Positions 19,650 to 31,624 of a DNA stretch of 64,000 nt are shown here, piece by piece. Each line of letters opens with the position of its first letter. Position 1 is the first letter of the stretch. Where the stretch lies: positions 489,501-553,500 of the forward strand of contig JAEMWC010000013.1 in assembly GCA_016490735.1 (NCBI GenBank). Reading direction: 5' to 3'. A model generated the notes under the pieces. It saw only the letters and a list, made by a program, of their open reading frames with translations. It had not been told where the DNA came from and made no database searches. Source of the stretch: Pachyseris speciosa (taxonomy: Eukaryota > Cnidaria > Anthozoa > Scleractinia > Pachyseridae). A program made the position numbers and the translations under genes.

Positions 19650-20167
19650 TCATTTTCCTTTACACCTCATAGACTTAGGAAAACCAAACTATTCCATATG
19701 TACTGCTTCTTTACGTTAACGTTGTAACTGTTTTTAATTTAGCGTTGAAAAGGGAGTTTTGGAGTATGATATGTTTCGTACTTAATTCTTTGTAAAACCA
19801 ATGGAAAAAGTTGAAAGAACATGGTATTTTTGTTTGATTTGTTTTGTGTTTTTTTTTTTTTGTTTGTTCGTTGTTGTTGTTGTTTTCAAAGAGGAAGAAC
19901 TTTCATTCTTTTTCAATTTATCTTTTATTTTTGTTGTTTTGTTGGTTTTTACGGATAAATTTATACCGCCTAGGAGAAAATGAATTGCGTCACAAGACAG
20001 GAAATCCTTTGTCACTTGACTCCTCTCTTAGGTCTCTTTATTTGAAAGATTTTGCATTTGGTGAAAAAGTTTGAATTTGTTCTCCGTTGCCGGTCGAAGG
20101 AGATCAACTGGTACAAGCTTTTTCACATTCTATTTTACCAAGTTCTTTGGTTCTGATTCTCTATTTT

Positions 20168-20173
20168 ATTAAA
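20168..20173 (+). promoter_or_regulatory. Candidate poly(A) signal of L1-A
   Basis: ATTAAA about 520 nt after the stop codon, with a second ATTAAA at 20187. No AATAAA is nearer. Choice between them is a guess. Confidence 0.35.
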
Positions 20174-20921
20174 GAGGTTTTCTTCAATTAAATACACCTC
20201 TGTATAAGCGGAAATATCGTTGAAGAGTAGTGCGACCTAGCGCATTTTTCTTTCACAAGACTTTCTGGTGTAAAAGTTTTCTGTTTTTTTTTTTTTAATT
20301 TACACGCCTTTTGATTGAACGTTAATTGAAATGAGTCCGGTTCAAGGCGCTTTGGAAGTCATACATCAAAATTTTGCTAATAATACGTAAACTAGTTGTA
20401 GTCGAGTGGTTTTTCAAAGCTGGTTTCAGTTGGTCGACCGTAACGACTTGTAGCCGGTTGCTGCACTGCGCGGAAAATATGACATGAGCCCGTAGCAAGC
20501 GCTGGACGAAAACTCGGGTGTTCTATAACTGTGTTCAACTTGAAAAACCAGCTCTATTATAGCTTATTACAGTTTTACTAAGCAGTATTATGTTTTTAAC
20601 ATTATTTAATGTAATTTAATGTTCTACTCAGTTGATAATAATGAATCTTTTAAAGAATCTAGATATTTGTTTCATCACAGTTTTCTATTACAAATAGTGG
20701 CTCAAATAAATTTGGTTAAGGCATAGATTCAGCTGCTTCTAGTTTTATTGCATGTTCTAGTTATTGTAATTGCTTATTATAGTTGCTCCAAGCATGTTAG
20801 TTTTTAGTGCTCTTTGAAATTTGTTGCTTTGCTTTGCTCCGCTAGAAATAGAGTGGTTTTACATTTAAGTAAACGATTGATTTAAAGTGAAAATCATTTT
20901 TTTAGTTAAAAGCACTCAAAA

Positions 20922-21094
20922 GTATTCTTTGATTGCATTCACGTGATAACACGGCCACGTTGGTGCCAAAACAATAGAAAAATGTAGCTCAAGCTTTGCA
21001 TAATCATAGAGCCAAATTCCCAAAAGACTTTTTCCATATAGTTCTTTCCACCAACATGGCCGCCGTGACGTCAGGTGCAATCAAAGAATACGTT
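20922..21094. mobile_element. Foldback MITE
   Basis: Terminal GTATTCTTTGATTGCA and inverted TGCAATCAAAGAATAC, with inner arms around ACGGCCACGTTGGTG / CACCAACATGGCCGCCGT. A short related palindrome is at about 32210-32253. Confidence 0.6.
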
Positions 21095-21817
21095 AAGGAA
21101 AATTAATTTTATCATATAGCTATAATCAAGACATGAATTATGAGTGCATTGATTTTCCCAATTGCCAAAATCATTTGCAAAGAAGCCCGCACGTTAGATT
21201 TTAGTGATCTTAAATGCATGAGAAAAAATTGGTTTATAGTGCAAGAACTGTTAGAACATTTTGCAATGCTTTGCGAAGATGCAATCAAATACGTGAGAGA
21301 CTTGTCTGCAGGTTAGACAAAGTAAAGGCTTATTAATACCTAGAATATCAGTTAATAATTGCAACGTTGAATACTTATGAGAAAATAAATGCTCTGTTCC
21401 AAGGCATATATTTTGGCATTTTTGTTTGCTTTGTGAATGTGCGTATAATATAGGGTGAGGGGAGGAAAAAAAATATATTTGTCAAGGAGAGCGGACAGAC
21501 AAATTACATTTTGTTCAACGCTTTAACGGGGTACCCAAACTTTCATCCCAGTAACCGGGCTGGGGTGTTCATATGGACAAAATTCAAGCCCGGTTACCGA
21601 GATCTCGGACTTTTACGTAACGGTCGTAGCTGGTTCTGTAAATTTATAGGTTTGTATGGTATTTTAATCGATGAAAACAGTCGAGCTCTGAAAGTAAAAT
21701 GAATCCGCTTTATAAGCTAACCTTGTGTTCAAAAGTTAGCATTTGACGTTAGTTTCTTCGTCCAGAAACAGTTTGATTAATTAAAACATATGCAATCTTA
21801 CAAAACATCGTATATAA

Positions 21818-22032
21818 AGCCCGGTTTTCACTAGCGACGCAAGCACAAGAGCGCTTATTTCACCGTGAAAACGGGCTTAACGCAAGCATAGGCATAAGCG
21901 CAAGCACAAGGGCAAGGATCAAACTTTTTCCTTTCCCTTGTGCTTGCGCTTATGCTTGCGTAGTGTCGTTTTCACTTGGCATAAGATTCTTATGCTTGCA
22001 CTTGTGCTTGCGTCGCTAGTGAAATCCAGGCT
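21818..22032. mobile_element. MITE with TAA target duplication, copy 1
   Basis: 215-bp palindromic element: ends AGCCCGGTTTTCACTAGCG and inverted CGCTAGTGAAATCCAGGCT, filled with GCAAGCACAAG / CTTGTGCTTGC arms. Flanked by TAA on both sides. Second copy at 49041-49243. Confidence 0.75.
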
Positions 22033-22576
22033 TAAGCCCTCTGTAATAAACATTCTTACCGTCGAAGCTTCTTTAGTCCACGGTACATTACTCTACATCA
22101 CTTGTACAGTCTTCACTTCAAAAACCAAACCGTAAATGGGCGAAAAACGAAGGTTTACTAAACTAAGCTCGTATATATCTATGACCACTCTCTCAGTGGG
22201 CTTGTCAACAGTTCTGCTTAAGCGTGAATAATAATCATACAGTTCTCCCTTGAGAGAGTCCCTGATTGGTTGATTGAGCACGTGCAAATTTCAAATTGCA
22301 CCATTCGTTCAAGTCTCAAAAGACAACTGAATTTGTTCGTGATTATTAATGTCACAGGCGAATTTTGGTCGAATCAACTGAGAAAACGAAAAGAAATTTA
22401 GACGTGAGTCTACACACTCGTTTTTCCCCATCAAGGATCAGTTTGAGGCTGTGGAATTATAGTAGGATTACAGTTGCATATACTTTAGGGTAGAGAAACT
22501 TTAATATCCAGCGAAACTTTAAATCAAAAACTGCGAAAATCACAAACTGACTTTCAAAAACGGGTTTGCGGGTTGA

Positions 22577-23603
22577 ACGTTAGTGTTGTTTGGATAGAGG
22601 AAACTGTCTTTAGCTAGCCGATTCTGAAAGCTATTTTAGGTAAAATGGCCCTATTTTTTCTGTAATGCAGAGTTCGCAGACGCAGCACGAGTATTATCCG
22701 ATAGGGACAAATTGCGAATGATACCCATGCTGAACTGCGTGTTGCTGGAGCACTTAGTGTCTTTACATTACACCTTTTGCCCTTCATTAACAGAAAATGG
22801 AAATTCATTTTAATTTACGGGAATTCAATAACAACTTCGTAAGAACATTTTCATGAATAAATTTTCATTTTAATCATCCGTTGGTTCATTTGCGCAATTA
22901 TCATGCTCATGTACTTTCAATAACATCATTGGAATGTCATTTTATTTAACGTAAAGTCTATTATGTCTTCGGAAAAAAAACATTAACGTCAACTACACTG
23001 TCGTTTACATTTTTTGAAAGTCATTCGTGGCAAGTACATGACCGTCCATAATGACTTTCAAAAAATGTAAACGAGAGTGTTCTTGATTTTAATGTTTTTT
23101 TCCGAAGACATAATAGACTTTAGGATAAATAAAATGCCAAATGAACCAACGGATGATTAAAATGAAAATTTATTCGTGAAAATGTTCTTCTGAAGATGTT
23201 ATTTGAATTTTCGTAAATTAAAATGAATTTCTATTTTCTGTTAATGATGGGCAAAGGTGTAAAAGCAAACTGAAGACGTTTTTGTTTAGGTCAGCATTTT
23301 AATTTCAACTTATTTCTTATTTTATAATAATTTTTTTCATTGATTGGAGCTAGTTTGGTACATATATATTATACCATATTTTTCATTAGCTCAGAATATG
23401 TAAAAAGCGCTATATGAGTTATTAAATTATAATAATAATTATTATTATTAATTATTATTATTATTCTCCCTATTGTTATGAAAACAACGATTCTTCTCTG
23501 TCAAGAAGCCAGTCTTGCTGCAGCTAAATGGGTCATTTGAGCTAAAATAGCTTTTAGAATCGGCTAACTGAGGCCAGTTTTCCCTCTACAAACAACACTG
23601 CCA
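22577..23603. mobile_element. About 1-kb foldback element
   Basis: Left arm (22577-23030) and right arm (23040-23603) are inverted copies: outer AGTGTTGTTTG / CAAACAACACT, middle CCGATTCTGAAAGCTATTTT, inner TTTCAAAAAATGTAAACG. The right arm is interrupted at about 23270-23530 by a retroelement-like tail with (ATT)n. Confidence 0.7.
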
Positions 23604-24219
23604 TATGCAAACTCTAAAAAAATGAAAAAGCAGCGAGCTCACATGCTGGTCGCAGTAACGGTTTGCTCTAGCGAATACTGCGCATTGCGAAATTTTGGGC
23701 TTGAGACAAAACAAGGTTACTTAATGTGATCGCTAACATTGTAACAATCATAGTTTAAATTTGTCTTTATTTGTTTTACTAGTTTTAATTATTTTATACA
23801 ATTCTTGGGGTGCTTGATGATGAGGATTATTATGTTGATGCCTCCACGTTAATCTTAAAAATTTCTAATTATCATTAACCAGACCCTAGCTATTATTATT
23901 AGTTATGTTCTATGCCCTCTTATAGGTTCTTGCTCTACTCATGTAAATGCTAGCTATCTACGCCGGTTTAACTGTTTCACTTTTGCGAGATTAGGTTTCT
24001 TAGAATTAAAATTCTAACGCAATTCTACGGTGGTCTTTATTTAATTTAACGTACAGTCCACAATAACGATTTCCTTGACAATGAAAACATGTACCCGAAA
24101 CATTTGTGGATTTGCTCAAGACAGTATTGTTCTTCAATATATTGAAAACTGTTTGCATCAATCTGGTTGGACAACCTTTGCTCTACGTTCGATTTCAAAC
24201 CTTAGTGCGAGGTAGTGGA

Positions 24220-24830
24220 CGATGATGATGATGATGATGATGATGCTCTTGATAATCGTGATGTTGACGATGATAGTGGTGGTGGTGGCGGTGGTGGTGT
24301 TAATGGTGATAGTAACGGTCTTAGCTGTAGTGATGGTAAAGGCGATGGTGATTGTGGGGATGAATTGACAGACAAGATTACGGGGTGATGCAATTGTGAC
24401 TTTGACGACGACAACGACAATGATGATGACGATGACGATTACGATGATGACAAGCACGACGGCGACATTGACAATGATGATGATGACGATGAGGATGATA
24501 ATGATTATGATGGTGGTGGGGCTGGTGGTGGTGGCGATGATGATGATGATGATGACGACGACGACGACGACGATGGCGACGACGACGACGACGACGATGA
24601 GGATGATGATGATGATGATGGTGATGGTGATGGTGATGGTGGTGATGATGATGATGATGATGATAATGATGATGGTGATGGTGATGGTGATGGTGATGGT
24701 GATGGTGACGGTGACGGTGACGGTGACGGTGACGGTGACGGTGACGGTGACGGTGACGGTGACGGTGACGGTGACGGTGACGGTGATGATGATGATGATG
24801 ATGATGATGATGGTGATGGTGATGGTGTTT
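24220..24830. repeat. GAT/GAC trinucleotide and GGTGAC hexamer satellite
   Basis: Run of GATGAT and GACGAC, then GGTGAT, then about 16 tandem GGTGAC hexamers (24690-24785), then GAT again. It begins a few bases beyond the L1-C stop codon. His-rich and Met/Thr-rich frames through it are artefacts. Confidence 0.9.
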
Positions 24831-24843
24831 ACCCTTCCTCTGG

Positions 24844-24934
24844 CTATTTCTCGTCACTATATTCCATTACGAAGGAGTCATTCTCTTTGAACTGATGCTC
24901 CTCTTCATAATCGTCCAGGCTGTCACGATGTCAA
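24844..24934 (-). pseudogene. L1-C C-terminal exon
   Basis: Reads D-S-L-D-D-Y-E-E-E-H-Q-F-K-E-N-D-S-F-V-M-E-Y-S-D-E-K then TAG: the L1 tail with F-V-M-E-Y at the FIGQY position. With the acceptor homologous to L1-B, the second codon is TGA where L1-B has CGA. An AG 15 nt further in (exon start 24919) would avoid the stop. Confidence 0.75.
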
Positions 24935-25169
24935 CTAAAGTAAGCAAACAATCCACATTGGCCATTACTGAAACAAGTTGGGCCAAACGTACAGTGGTTT
25001 TTGTCGATTAAGGTTGAAGGTAAGGGATATTAGATCAAACTTGGGGTAATTCGATCGTATATCAACGGTATTGCTCCCACAATTTGAGAAACAGCAATCT
25101 GCGTCCAATTTTGTCCAACAATATCAACTACCTGATAGTATAACAGTTTTGAGACAACAGGGGATGATC

Positions 25170-25264
25170 TAGCCTCCTTCGCAGACGTCTTTGGGCTCGT
25201 CACGCGTTCCTTCCCCACGAACGTCTGCTGAACTGAACTGCCACTTCCGTTCGAAGGCGGTTAA
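25170..25264 (-). repeat. Interspersed repeat, inverted partial copy
   Basis: Complement of the repeat found at 25277-25500 and 26043-26268 (GTAGTTCAGTTCAGCAGA and GCAGACTTCTTTGGGCT-type ends). Confidence 0.6.
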
Positions 25265-25276
25265 CCTTTGTTTTGA

Positions 25277-25500
25277 AGAAATCAATAACCAGCTGCGTAA
25301 GAATGGAAATTAACACCCGATTCACGTCCATCGTCTATGAAAATGATCCCGGGGTCGAAGTCCTACTTTCCATAAATTGGAAAACGGACTATGATTGGCT
25401 AACCGCCGCGAACGGAAATGGTAGTTCAGTTCAGCAGAGGTTTGTGGGGAAGGAACGCGTGACAAGCCCAAAGAAGTCTGCGAAGGAGGCTAGGGATGAT
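25277..25500 (+). repeat. Interspersed repeat copy
   Basis: About 225 bp, similar over its length to 26043-26268: GCTGCGTAAGAATGGAAAT at the start and GAAGTCTGCGAAGGAGGCTA at the end. No coding role visible; frames across it are coincidental. Confidence 0.65.
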
Positions 25501-25659
25501 CGAACAAAGACAGCGCGCCCCGAAATTTAAAGCTGATATTCTCTCGCGTTCAAGTGCTGTAATAACGAACATATGAACATCTGAGTTGTAAATCTATAAG
25601 ATTATATTGAAACTCACTATTTATCTTGTAAAAAGCACAAATATATGATAGCTCCTTAC

Positions 25660-25732
25660 CCTTGGATGCTCGGAGCACCGTCCTCATCTGAAGGCTCAGT
25701 GAAGACAGCCCTACTTCGTTCACGCTTACCAA
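25660..25732 (-). pseudogene. L1-C short cytoplasmic exon
   Basis: 73 nt, phase 1 to 2, acceptor TTTGTTTAG, donor GTAAGG. V-G-K-R-E-R-S-R-A-V-F-T-E-P-S-D-E-D. Counterpart of L1-B 48513-48594. Confidence 0.75.
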
Positions 25733-26042
25733 CTAAACAAAAACATAACAGAAACACTTTCAATGTTTGTGCATCCCACGAAATGATCACGCATCCTGGA
25801 GCTTTAATCTAAGAACTTGAATTGTTCGATACAATTTTAGAAATACTTTAATTTCCTCGCTCGTTTCTTAACATGCGATAAATCATTCTCTCAAACTCTG
25901 AGCCGGTAAAATAGTTTTCTGATCTCTGATTTCACTGCAGGTACTTCCTTCCGAGCAACATTCTAAGGCGAGGAAATTTCTGAATAATGAAGGACAAACG
26001 TTTGACAAGGAACTGCAAAGACACTTTGAAGAAAGAAACTTT

Positions 26043-26268
26043 GAAGAAACCAATAACGAGCTGCGTAAGAATGGAAATCGACCCCCGATTCGCGTGCATC
26101 GTCTTTGAAAATAATCCCGGGGTCAAAGTCCTACTTTCCATAAATTGCAAAACGAATTATGATTGGCTAACCGCCGCGAACGGAAGTGGTAGTTCAGTTC
26201 AGCAGACGTTCGTGGGGAAGGAGCGCGTGACGAGCCCAAAGACGTCTGCGAAGGAGGCTATCACTTAG
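26043..26268 (+). repeat. Interspersed repeat copy
   Basis: Second full copy of the 25277-25500 repeat, on the 5' side of the L1-C short cytoplasmic exon. Confidence 0.65.
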
Positions 26269-26409
26269 CTTGGCCACATTCAGACGAACATAGTCACCGA
26301 GGCAATGGGTGCAAAAACCACCTCGTTAGTATTCATTTATTATTTTTCAAAGTATAGATTCTTAGAGAAACATCAAAATATGCCTAATCCTCCGTGAAAG
26401 TACACAGGC

Positions 26410-26412
26410 TGC

Positions 26413-26463
<51 letters not shown>
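26410..26463. repeat. (TTTA)n microsatellite
   Basis: About 13 tandem TTTA units in an L1-C intron. Confidence 0.9.
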
Positions 26464-26464
<1 letters not shown>

Positions 26465-27634
26465 TTTTTTTTTCTTGTTACGACGCACACACAGGGAAGG
26501 AAAAATATAGCTTACTGAAGTCAAAATTTTTACTGTGGCAAGTGCCTCGGTTCGCTTCATACTATAGCTACGGCCCTGGGTACGACATTCAACATGGCAA
26601 AATCCAAACAGATAGCCAAAAAGACGTAAACGTTCATTGCAAGCTGAACGGAGAATTTCACTCTTACCAGTTACGATTTTGCAGTTTTAGTACTGTCTAT
26701 GCTATCTGCAATTAGTTCTTAAATGCTGATGTAATGTAAATATATTTTAATCACCTTCAAAGTCAGGCAATAACAACCTGATCTGAACAGTTTAAATCCG
26801 TTCAATAATAATTTCAACAACAAGCACCATATTTTTTAACGCGTTTGACAATAACAACTTAAGTTCGCTTTACTCTTTCAACTGTTTTCACTGGGCTCAA
26901 AATTATCAACTTTACGCCATGTAATACGCCCTCGCAGGAGCCCATGAATAGGAGCCTCCATATGCACTGTTTCCTTGAGTCAACGTTTGCGCGTATATTT
27001 CTATTTTTAGAACGGCTTTTTCTGCAGGAGGCTCCAATTTACTGGGAAAATCTGTTTCCAATACATTCAGCACACAAGCATCCGTAAAAATACTGTGGCC
27101 AAAGGTGGGGAGCGCGTTGTCCGATCCTTCGCTTGGGCATTCTAAACAGTGCGTACGAATTTAGAAACCACAGCATTCTAAAAATAGAAAAGATACGCGC
27201 AAAGGTTGACTCAAAGGGCTTGTATGGGAGAGTGAAGCTCCTATTCATGAGCTCCTGGCCCTCGTTTTCTCTTGACGCCATGTAATACTACAATTATGTA
27301 CTTAGTTCGACTAAGCCTAATCATATATAAGTCACAAGATGGTAGCGCTTCCAATTGTCTTTCATTTGACGCTTAAAACTCATCTCTTTATTCAGCTTTT
27401 CTTCTTTTTTTAACGTTGATCTCGTTTTGATCTCAACTTTATTTTTTACAAACATAATCTTTAAAGCAGTCTTTTATTTTTCCTTATTTCCTGGCCCGCT
27501 TAGATTAGCTATGAACGACGAAAAGTGCAATGCAGGATAAACTACGACAGGTCGAATGTCAAATATAAGCATCGAATTTTGGCGGAAATAGAACTCTATA
27601 AAAAATCCACTTCAAATCTTTCCAGTTTCTCTTA

Positions 27635-28229
27635 AGGTGATGTTACTCGAGCCGATTTTGTAACGCCGATTTTCAACACAACATTGTTGCGTTCAAAGTT
27701 GTCTCGTGTAACATGGCACATAGAACGATTTTTAACGCAACATTTTCTTGCGGCAACATGTTGCAAGTTTTTGAAAGCGATTCAAAAACCTGCAATATTG
27801 TTGCTCGAATTTTGTTGGAGTCGGTGCGTGTAAACCCCCGCCGTCGAATTTTAACGCAACATCATCCCCGAGCAGCGAACAATGTTGCGTTAAAAATCGT
27901 CTCGTGTAACATGCCTTTGCCGACCGTTGTTGCGTTAAAAGTTGTCTCGTTTAACATGGATTAAAAATTGGGGTTAAAAATTGGCTCGTGTAACATACAC
28001 GAGCTGATTTTGTACGCCCATTTTCAATGCCGATTTTTAATGCATGTTATCGGAGACAACTTTTAACGCAACTTTGTTACGGCAACTGTCGGCAACGGCA
28101 TGCTCGGGACGATGTTGCGTTATAAGTCGACGGCAGCGGTGTTACACACACAACTGAACTCCAACAAAATTCGGGCATTAATGTTCCGTTAAAAATCGGC
28201 GTGCAAAATCGGCTCATGTAACATCACCT
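27635..28229. mobile_element. Foldback element with TTA target duplication
   Basis: 595 bp. Ends AGGTGATGTTACTCGAGCCG and inverted CGGCTCATGTAACATCACCT, with TTA directly on each side. The interior is built of repeated ACATTGTTGCGTTAAAAxTxG-like segments in both orientations. A 3-bp TTA duplication fits PIF/Harbinger-type elements. Confidence 0.7.
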
Positions 28230-28431
28230 TTAGGTCTCATCGCCATTGTGACTTTGCTTTCTAGTATACGTAATTGTGTGTTAATTGTCTCTCGTTACAA
28301 GTTATTTTGTATCGCAAAATAAAACAATTTAAACAAAAATTAAAGTAATTATTTGGCCATCCAGCTCATTCATATACAAACACACCTGGCCCTGGTATTT
28401 ACATTGAATCAATATTAAAAGATAAACTTGC

Positions 28432-28563
28432 CATTGTATTTAGTCCCACTATGCCGATTGTAGCACATTATTGCGAAAGCCAAAATGACCACAAAACAGA
28501 TGACACACATCAGGGCAATGAACCAAGCAGTCTTTATAGGATTCACAGCTAACATTCCCGCAT
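28432..28563 (-). pseudogene. L1-C transmembrane exon, GC donor
   Basis: 132 nt, phase 1-1. T-A-W-F-I-A-L-M-C-V-I-C-F-V-V-I-L hydrophobic helix, then Y-N-R-H-S-G-T-K-Y-N. The donor reads GCAAGT where L1-B has GTAAGT. Confidence 0.82.
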
Positions 28564-29581
28564 CTAAAATGGAAAAGAGGAAGGCGTTGGTAAAGATTGA
28601 GAAAAGCCAAAACAAAGCTTGTTCTTTTTTCCGGACATTTTCAGGTCCTTCTAGCTCGACCACAATGTTCAGGACCCCGAGAGAAAAAAACAAACAAAGA
28701 ACAAACATTTCAGGAGGTTCTGTGCACAGTAGCCAGCGACCCGGCTAAGACGACGAAACTTGGAGGATGTTGGCTATTTCCCAAATCATAAATTATTCAT
28801 GATGAGGAAACATAGAAAATTATACCTGAAAAAAGAGGTTTTCATGTGTGGTCCTATTTATCACAAAATTTGGCGGTCTATTGCCTCGAAGCTCTGCAAT
28901 AATAATTTTATTCAGTTCGGAAGCTATATTTATTTGTTTATTTGTTTTGTTTTGTTTTGTTTTGTTTTAATCCATTTCTCAGTGTTTGCATATTTGATAA
29001 AAAATAGAAAAGACAATAAATTCAACTAGGGAAGCCCAAGTTCTAAATTGCATTCTGTGTTATTATTATATCATATGCTGAGTGACGCCTTTGTTGGATT
29101 TCTTTCTTGCTCAAGGATTGTATTCAGACTCTGAATCTTCGCATTTGACATGCAAATGAAAATTTCTGAAATGCAATTTGGTACGCAGTTAAATACACGA
29201 GACGTAGGTCTGCCACTGTCACTTGTTTGTGGCTAGATGTAGTTTAGGCGAGACAAGGCTTGCTGGCCAGCAGTTGCACAACAGGCAGGCAGGCGTTGTG
29301 TGGGGTGCCTCTAAGACGCACTTATATGTGATTGCATAACCTAGCATTGCTTGTTTTGCTAGGTTGATCTTTGCCGATCATTTCGCATTCAAGGCTTATA
29401 GCAGCTGTTGGATTTGTTGTCAGTCTTTTTATTTATATAAACACAACCAAAATTTTATGAAGAAATAAGGCACGTGCCGAGCCAGCCCGCCTAACCGAGC
29501 TGAAAAAAAAAAACAGGCCCTAAGTGAGAGTTAAGTGCTCCTCTAGACACAGTAAATAGGATTATGAGTAATACGACTTAC

Positions 29582-29750
29582 TGATGATCCCAGTTAACGG
29601 CCTGCTTTCAGTCACCTCACTTGCCGGGCTCTCCGCTGGGTTGTCTTTATGTGGAAAGTCATTTCAGATCAGGACTAAGATTTCCAATCTCCACACTCTG
29701 CGCTTGCAAACAGCTCACCCAGGTCGTGTTTTGAAATACTTCTCCTTCCA
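29582..29750 (-). pseudogene. L1-C FN3-5 second exon with 23-nt deletion
   Basis: 169 nt against 192 in L1-B. After L-S-P-D-L the bases coding Y-E-F-K-T-V-A-R are lost (near 29665) and the frame shifts into TGA. The shifted frame then reads on in homology: N-D-F-P-H-K-D-N-P-A-E-S-P-A-S-E-V-T-E. Confidence 0.85.
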
Positions 29751-30346
29751 CTAAAACAAATATGAGCTTTAAGCCTTAACTGTTAGGCCACAAAATCACG
29801 AAGCACATTCGATTCATTGTCTTCCTAAAACATTTTATTCGGGAAATAATTAAATCAAAGTTCTCTAGAAAGAGGCAGTAACAAATTAAACAATTTGACT
29901 GGAAAAGGGAGAGCTTCTTGTCTATGCCGGATAAAAAGTAACCTGTAGGTGAAAATAATGAAGCAAATTTCATTGCGAAACGTAAGGGATACTGTCACGC
30001 CCATTATTGTTATAAGTTTGTTTAAATTGCGAGGGAGTACTTTTTTCTGTTACATGAATGGCCCGCGTAACACGATGAAGTAGGTTTCATATTGTTTCCT
30101 GGATGGAGAAGAAACTAGCATTATTTCATTCAACTTCCTCGTCGTCGTCCGTGGCCATAGATAGCCGCAAACAGTTTCAATACACATTAAGTACTTCGTA
30201 GGAAAACTGCAAGTTTTCTTTTAAAATGTTGCACTGTTAAATGTTTGGCTTCAGATCCAAATTACGCGACAGTGCGCCTTATTCAATATAAAAATTAAAC
30301 TAGATTTGAATTAAATGGGCTTTCAGAAGAACAAAAGTTAACTCAC

Positions 30347-30469
30347 GTTTCTTTCTGTACATGACCAAGAACTGGTGTGTGTAACCTCCGCCTAAAGCAA
30401 AGTTGTATGTAACTCTGACTTTATCCACAGCATTTCCTTCAACATTTGGCTTATTTGGCTTGGCAGGAG
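30347..30469 (-). pseudogene. L1-C FN3-5 first exon (open)
   Basis: 123 nt, phase 1-1. P-A-K-P-N-K-P-N-V-E-G-N, V-T-Y-N-F-A-L-G-G-G-Y-T-H-Q-F. Donor GTGAGT. Confidence 0.82.
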
Positions 30470-30869
30470 CTACGTAGCGAACAAATAAGTTAAATTTCAG
30501 TTTGTCTTTGAGCTTGTGAGAATACAAAAGGACTTCTTGAAATTGAAAATTTTATGTAAACTCTAGAGAAATCCAAATAAGTCAGATAAGGCTATTTTTT
30601 CGAGATGGTCGCACATCATCTTTTGATAAAATTCCACATGACGATTTCATCCACAAATAGGGAACAAATTATTCTGTTCGGGCAGGGAAAATGCAAGCAA
30701 TTGTCTATCAGGCTATGGTTAAAGCGTTTACTAATGCGCAAGTATGAACATTCATTGTAACTTTTAAATTTATTTAAACTGTTATTGTTATCAATAGGAC
30801 TCCCTTTATTCAGGGATGACGTCTGTGATCACATGACTGTAATCACATTACATGATTGTAATTACTTAC

Positions 30870-31157
30870 CAGCCCACGCTACAGTTCTTGTTTTCTTGGT
30901 CGCAATGACTCCCCATCCTTTCCTTGTTCGTGCTTGTACTCTGACAATGTAGTTTGTTTCCGGTGTCAGGCTTCCCAGCAAACGTTTACGCACATCTACG
31001 CCAACTTCCTCCATCTTCAAGACAACATCGTTTGCCTCCGAGTCAGATCCCACGCGAAATTTTGTAATAATACCGTTTGGTTCTAGTGGCGGTTTCCATG
31101 TGACCATGATGTACCTTGCAAATGCATAAACATTGACCTCTGAGGGTTTAACAGGCT
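30870..31157 (-). pseudogene. L1-C FN3-4 exon (open)
   Basis: 288 nt, phase 1-1. V-N-V-Y-A-F-A-R-Y-I-M-V-T-W-K-P-P, P-N-G-I-I-T, T-N-Y-I-V-R-V-Q-A-R-T-R-K-G-W-G. Donor GTAAGT. Confidence 0.82.
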
Positions 31158-31624
31158 CTAAGATAGAATTAAAGAGGCAGAACAACTGAGCTAGTTATGA
31201 CCAAGTAACCTTCGACCGTACAAGAGCGGAAAAGGAGGTTACATCTGTCTTGATATTGGTGTAAAGGCTGATTCATAACGAGTACTGTCTCCATTTTAAA
31301 ATAACACCAGTTAGCTTTGACTACTATTGCTAATTAATACAGAACAGGTAAATTGGTGCATAATGGGACGGACTGGTAGGGTTACAGACCTACTTGGACA
31401 GCTCAATGCGATAAGATTGATGATGAGTAACTGCTTGTAACGATTTGAAGCATATTGCACGGTCTACTCCGTACGGAAGTGACATCGTGAGGTCGTAGTG
31501 TCTCACGGTCGCACTGTCGCATGTTGAATGGGCGTTGTGCCGTAAGGCTGAAGTGTCATGCAGCCGCAACGTAATACTATTATCGTGTCATCCCATCTAA
31601 GAGCTTACATTCACGCCAGCTCAC

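Larger units (their letters stand above)
19650..24843. other. Intergenic region between convergent L1-A and L1-C
   Basis: No gene is seen. It contains the L1-A 3' UTR region, foldback elements (20922-21094, 21818-22032, 22577-23603), an AT-rich (ATT)n tract at 23430-23465 and the GAT-type microsatellite 24220-24830. Confidence 0.7.

Noticed and set aside
24690..24785. CRISPR-like direct repeats
   Set aside because: Six-base tandem repeat without spacers in a eukaryotic genome.
24378..24890. Long His-rich and Met/Thr-rich reading frames
   Set aside because: They are translations of the GAT/GGTGAC satellite, open in several frames on both strands.
28415..28708. Two-helix membrane protein on the minus strand
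   Set aside because: The first hydrophobic stretch lies upstream of the acceptor TTTTAG and is intron; only the second is the L1-C transmembrane exon.
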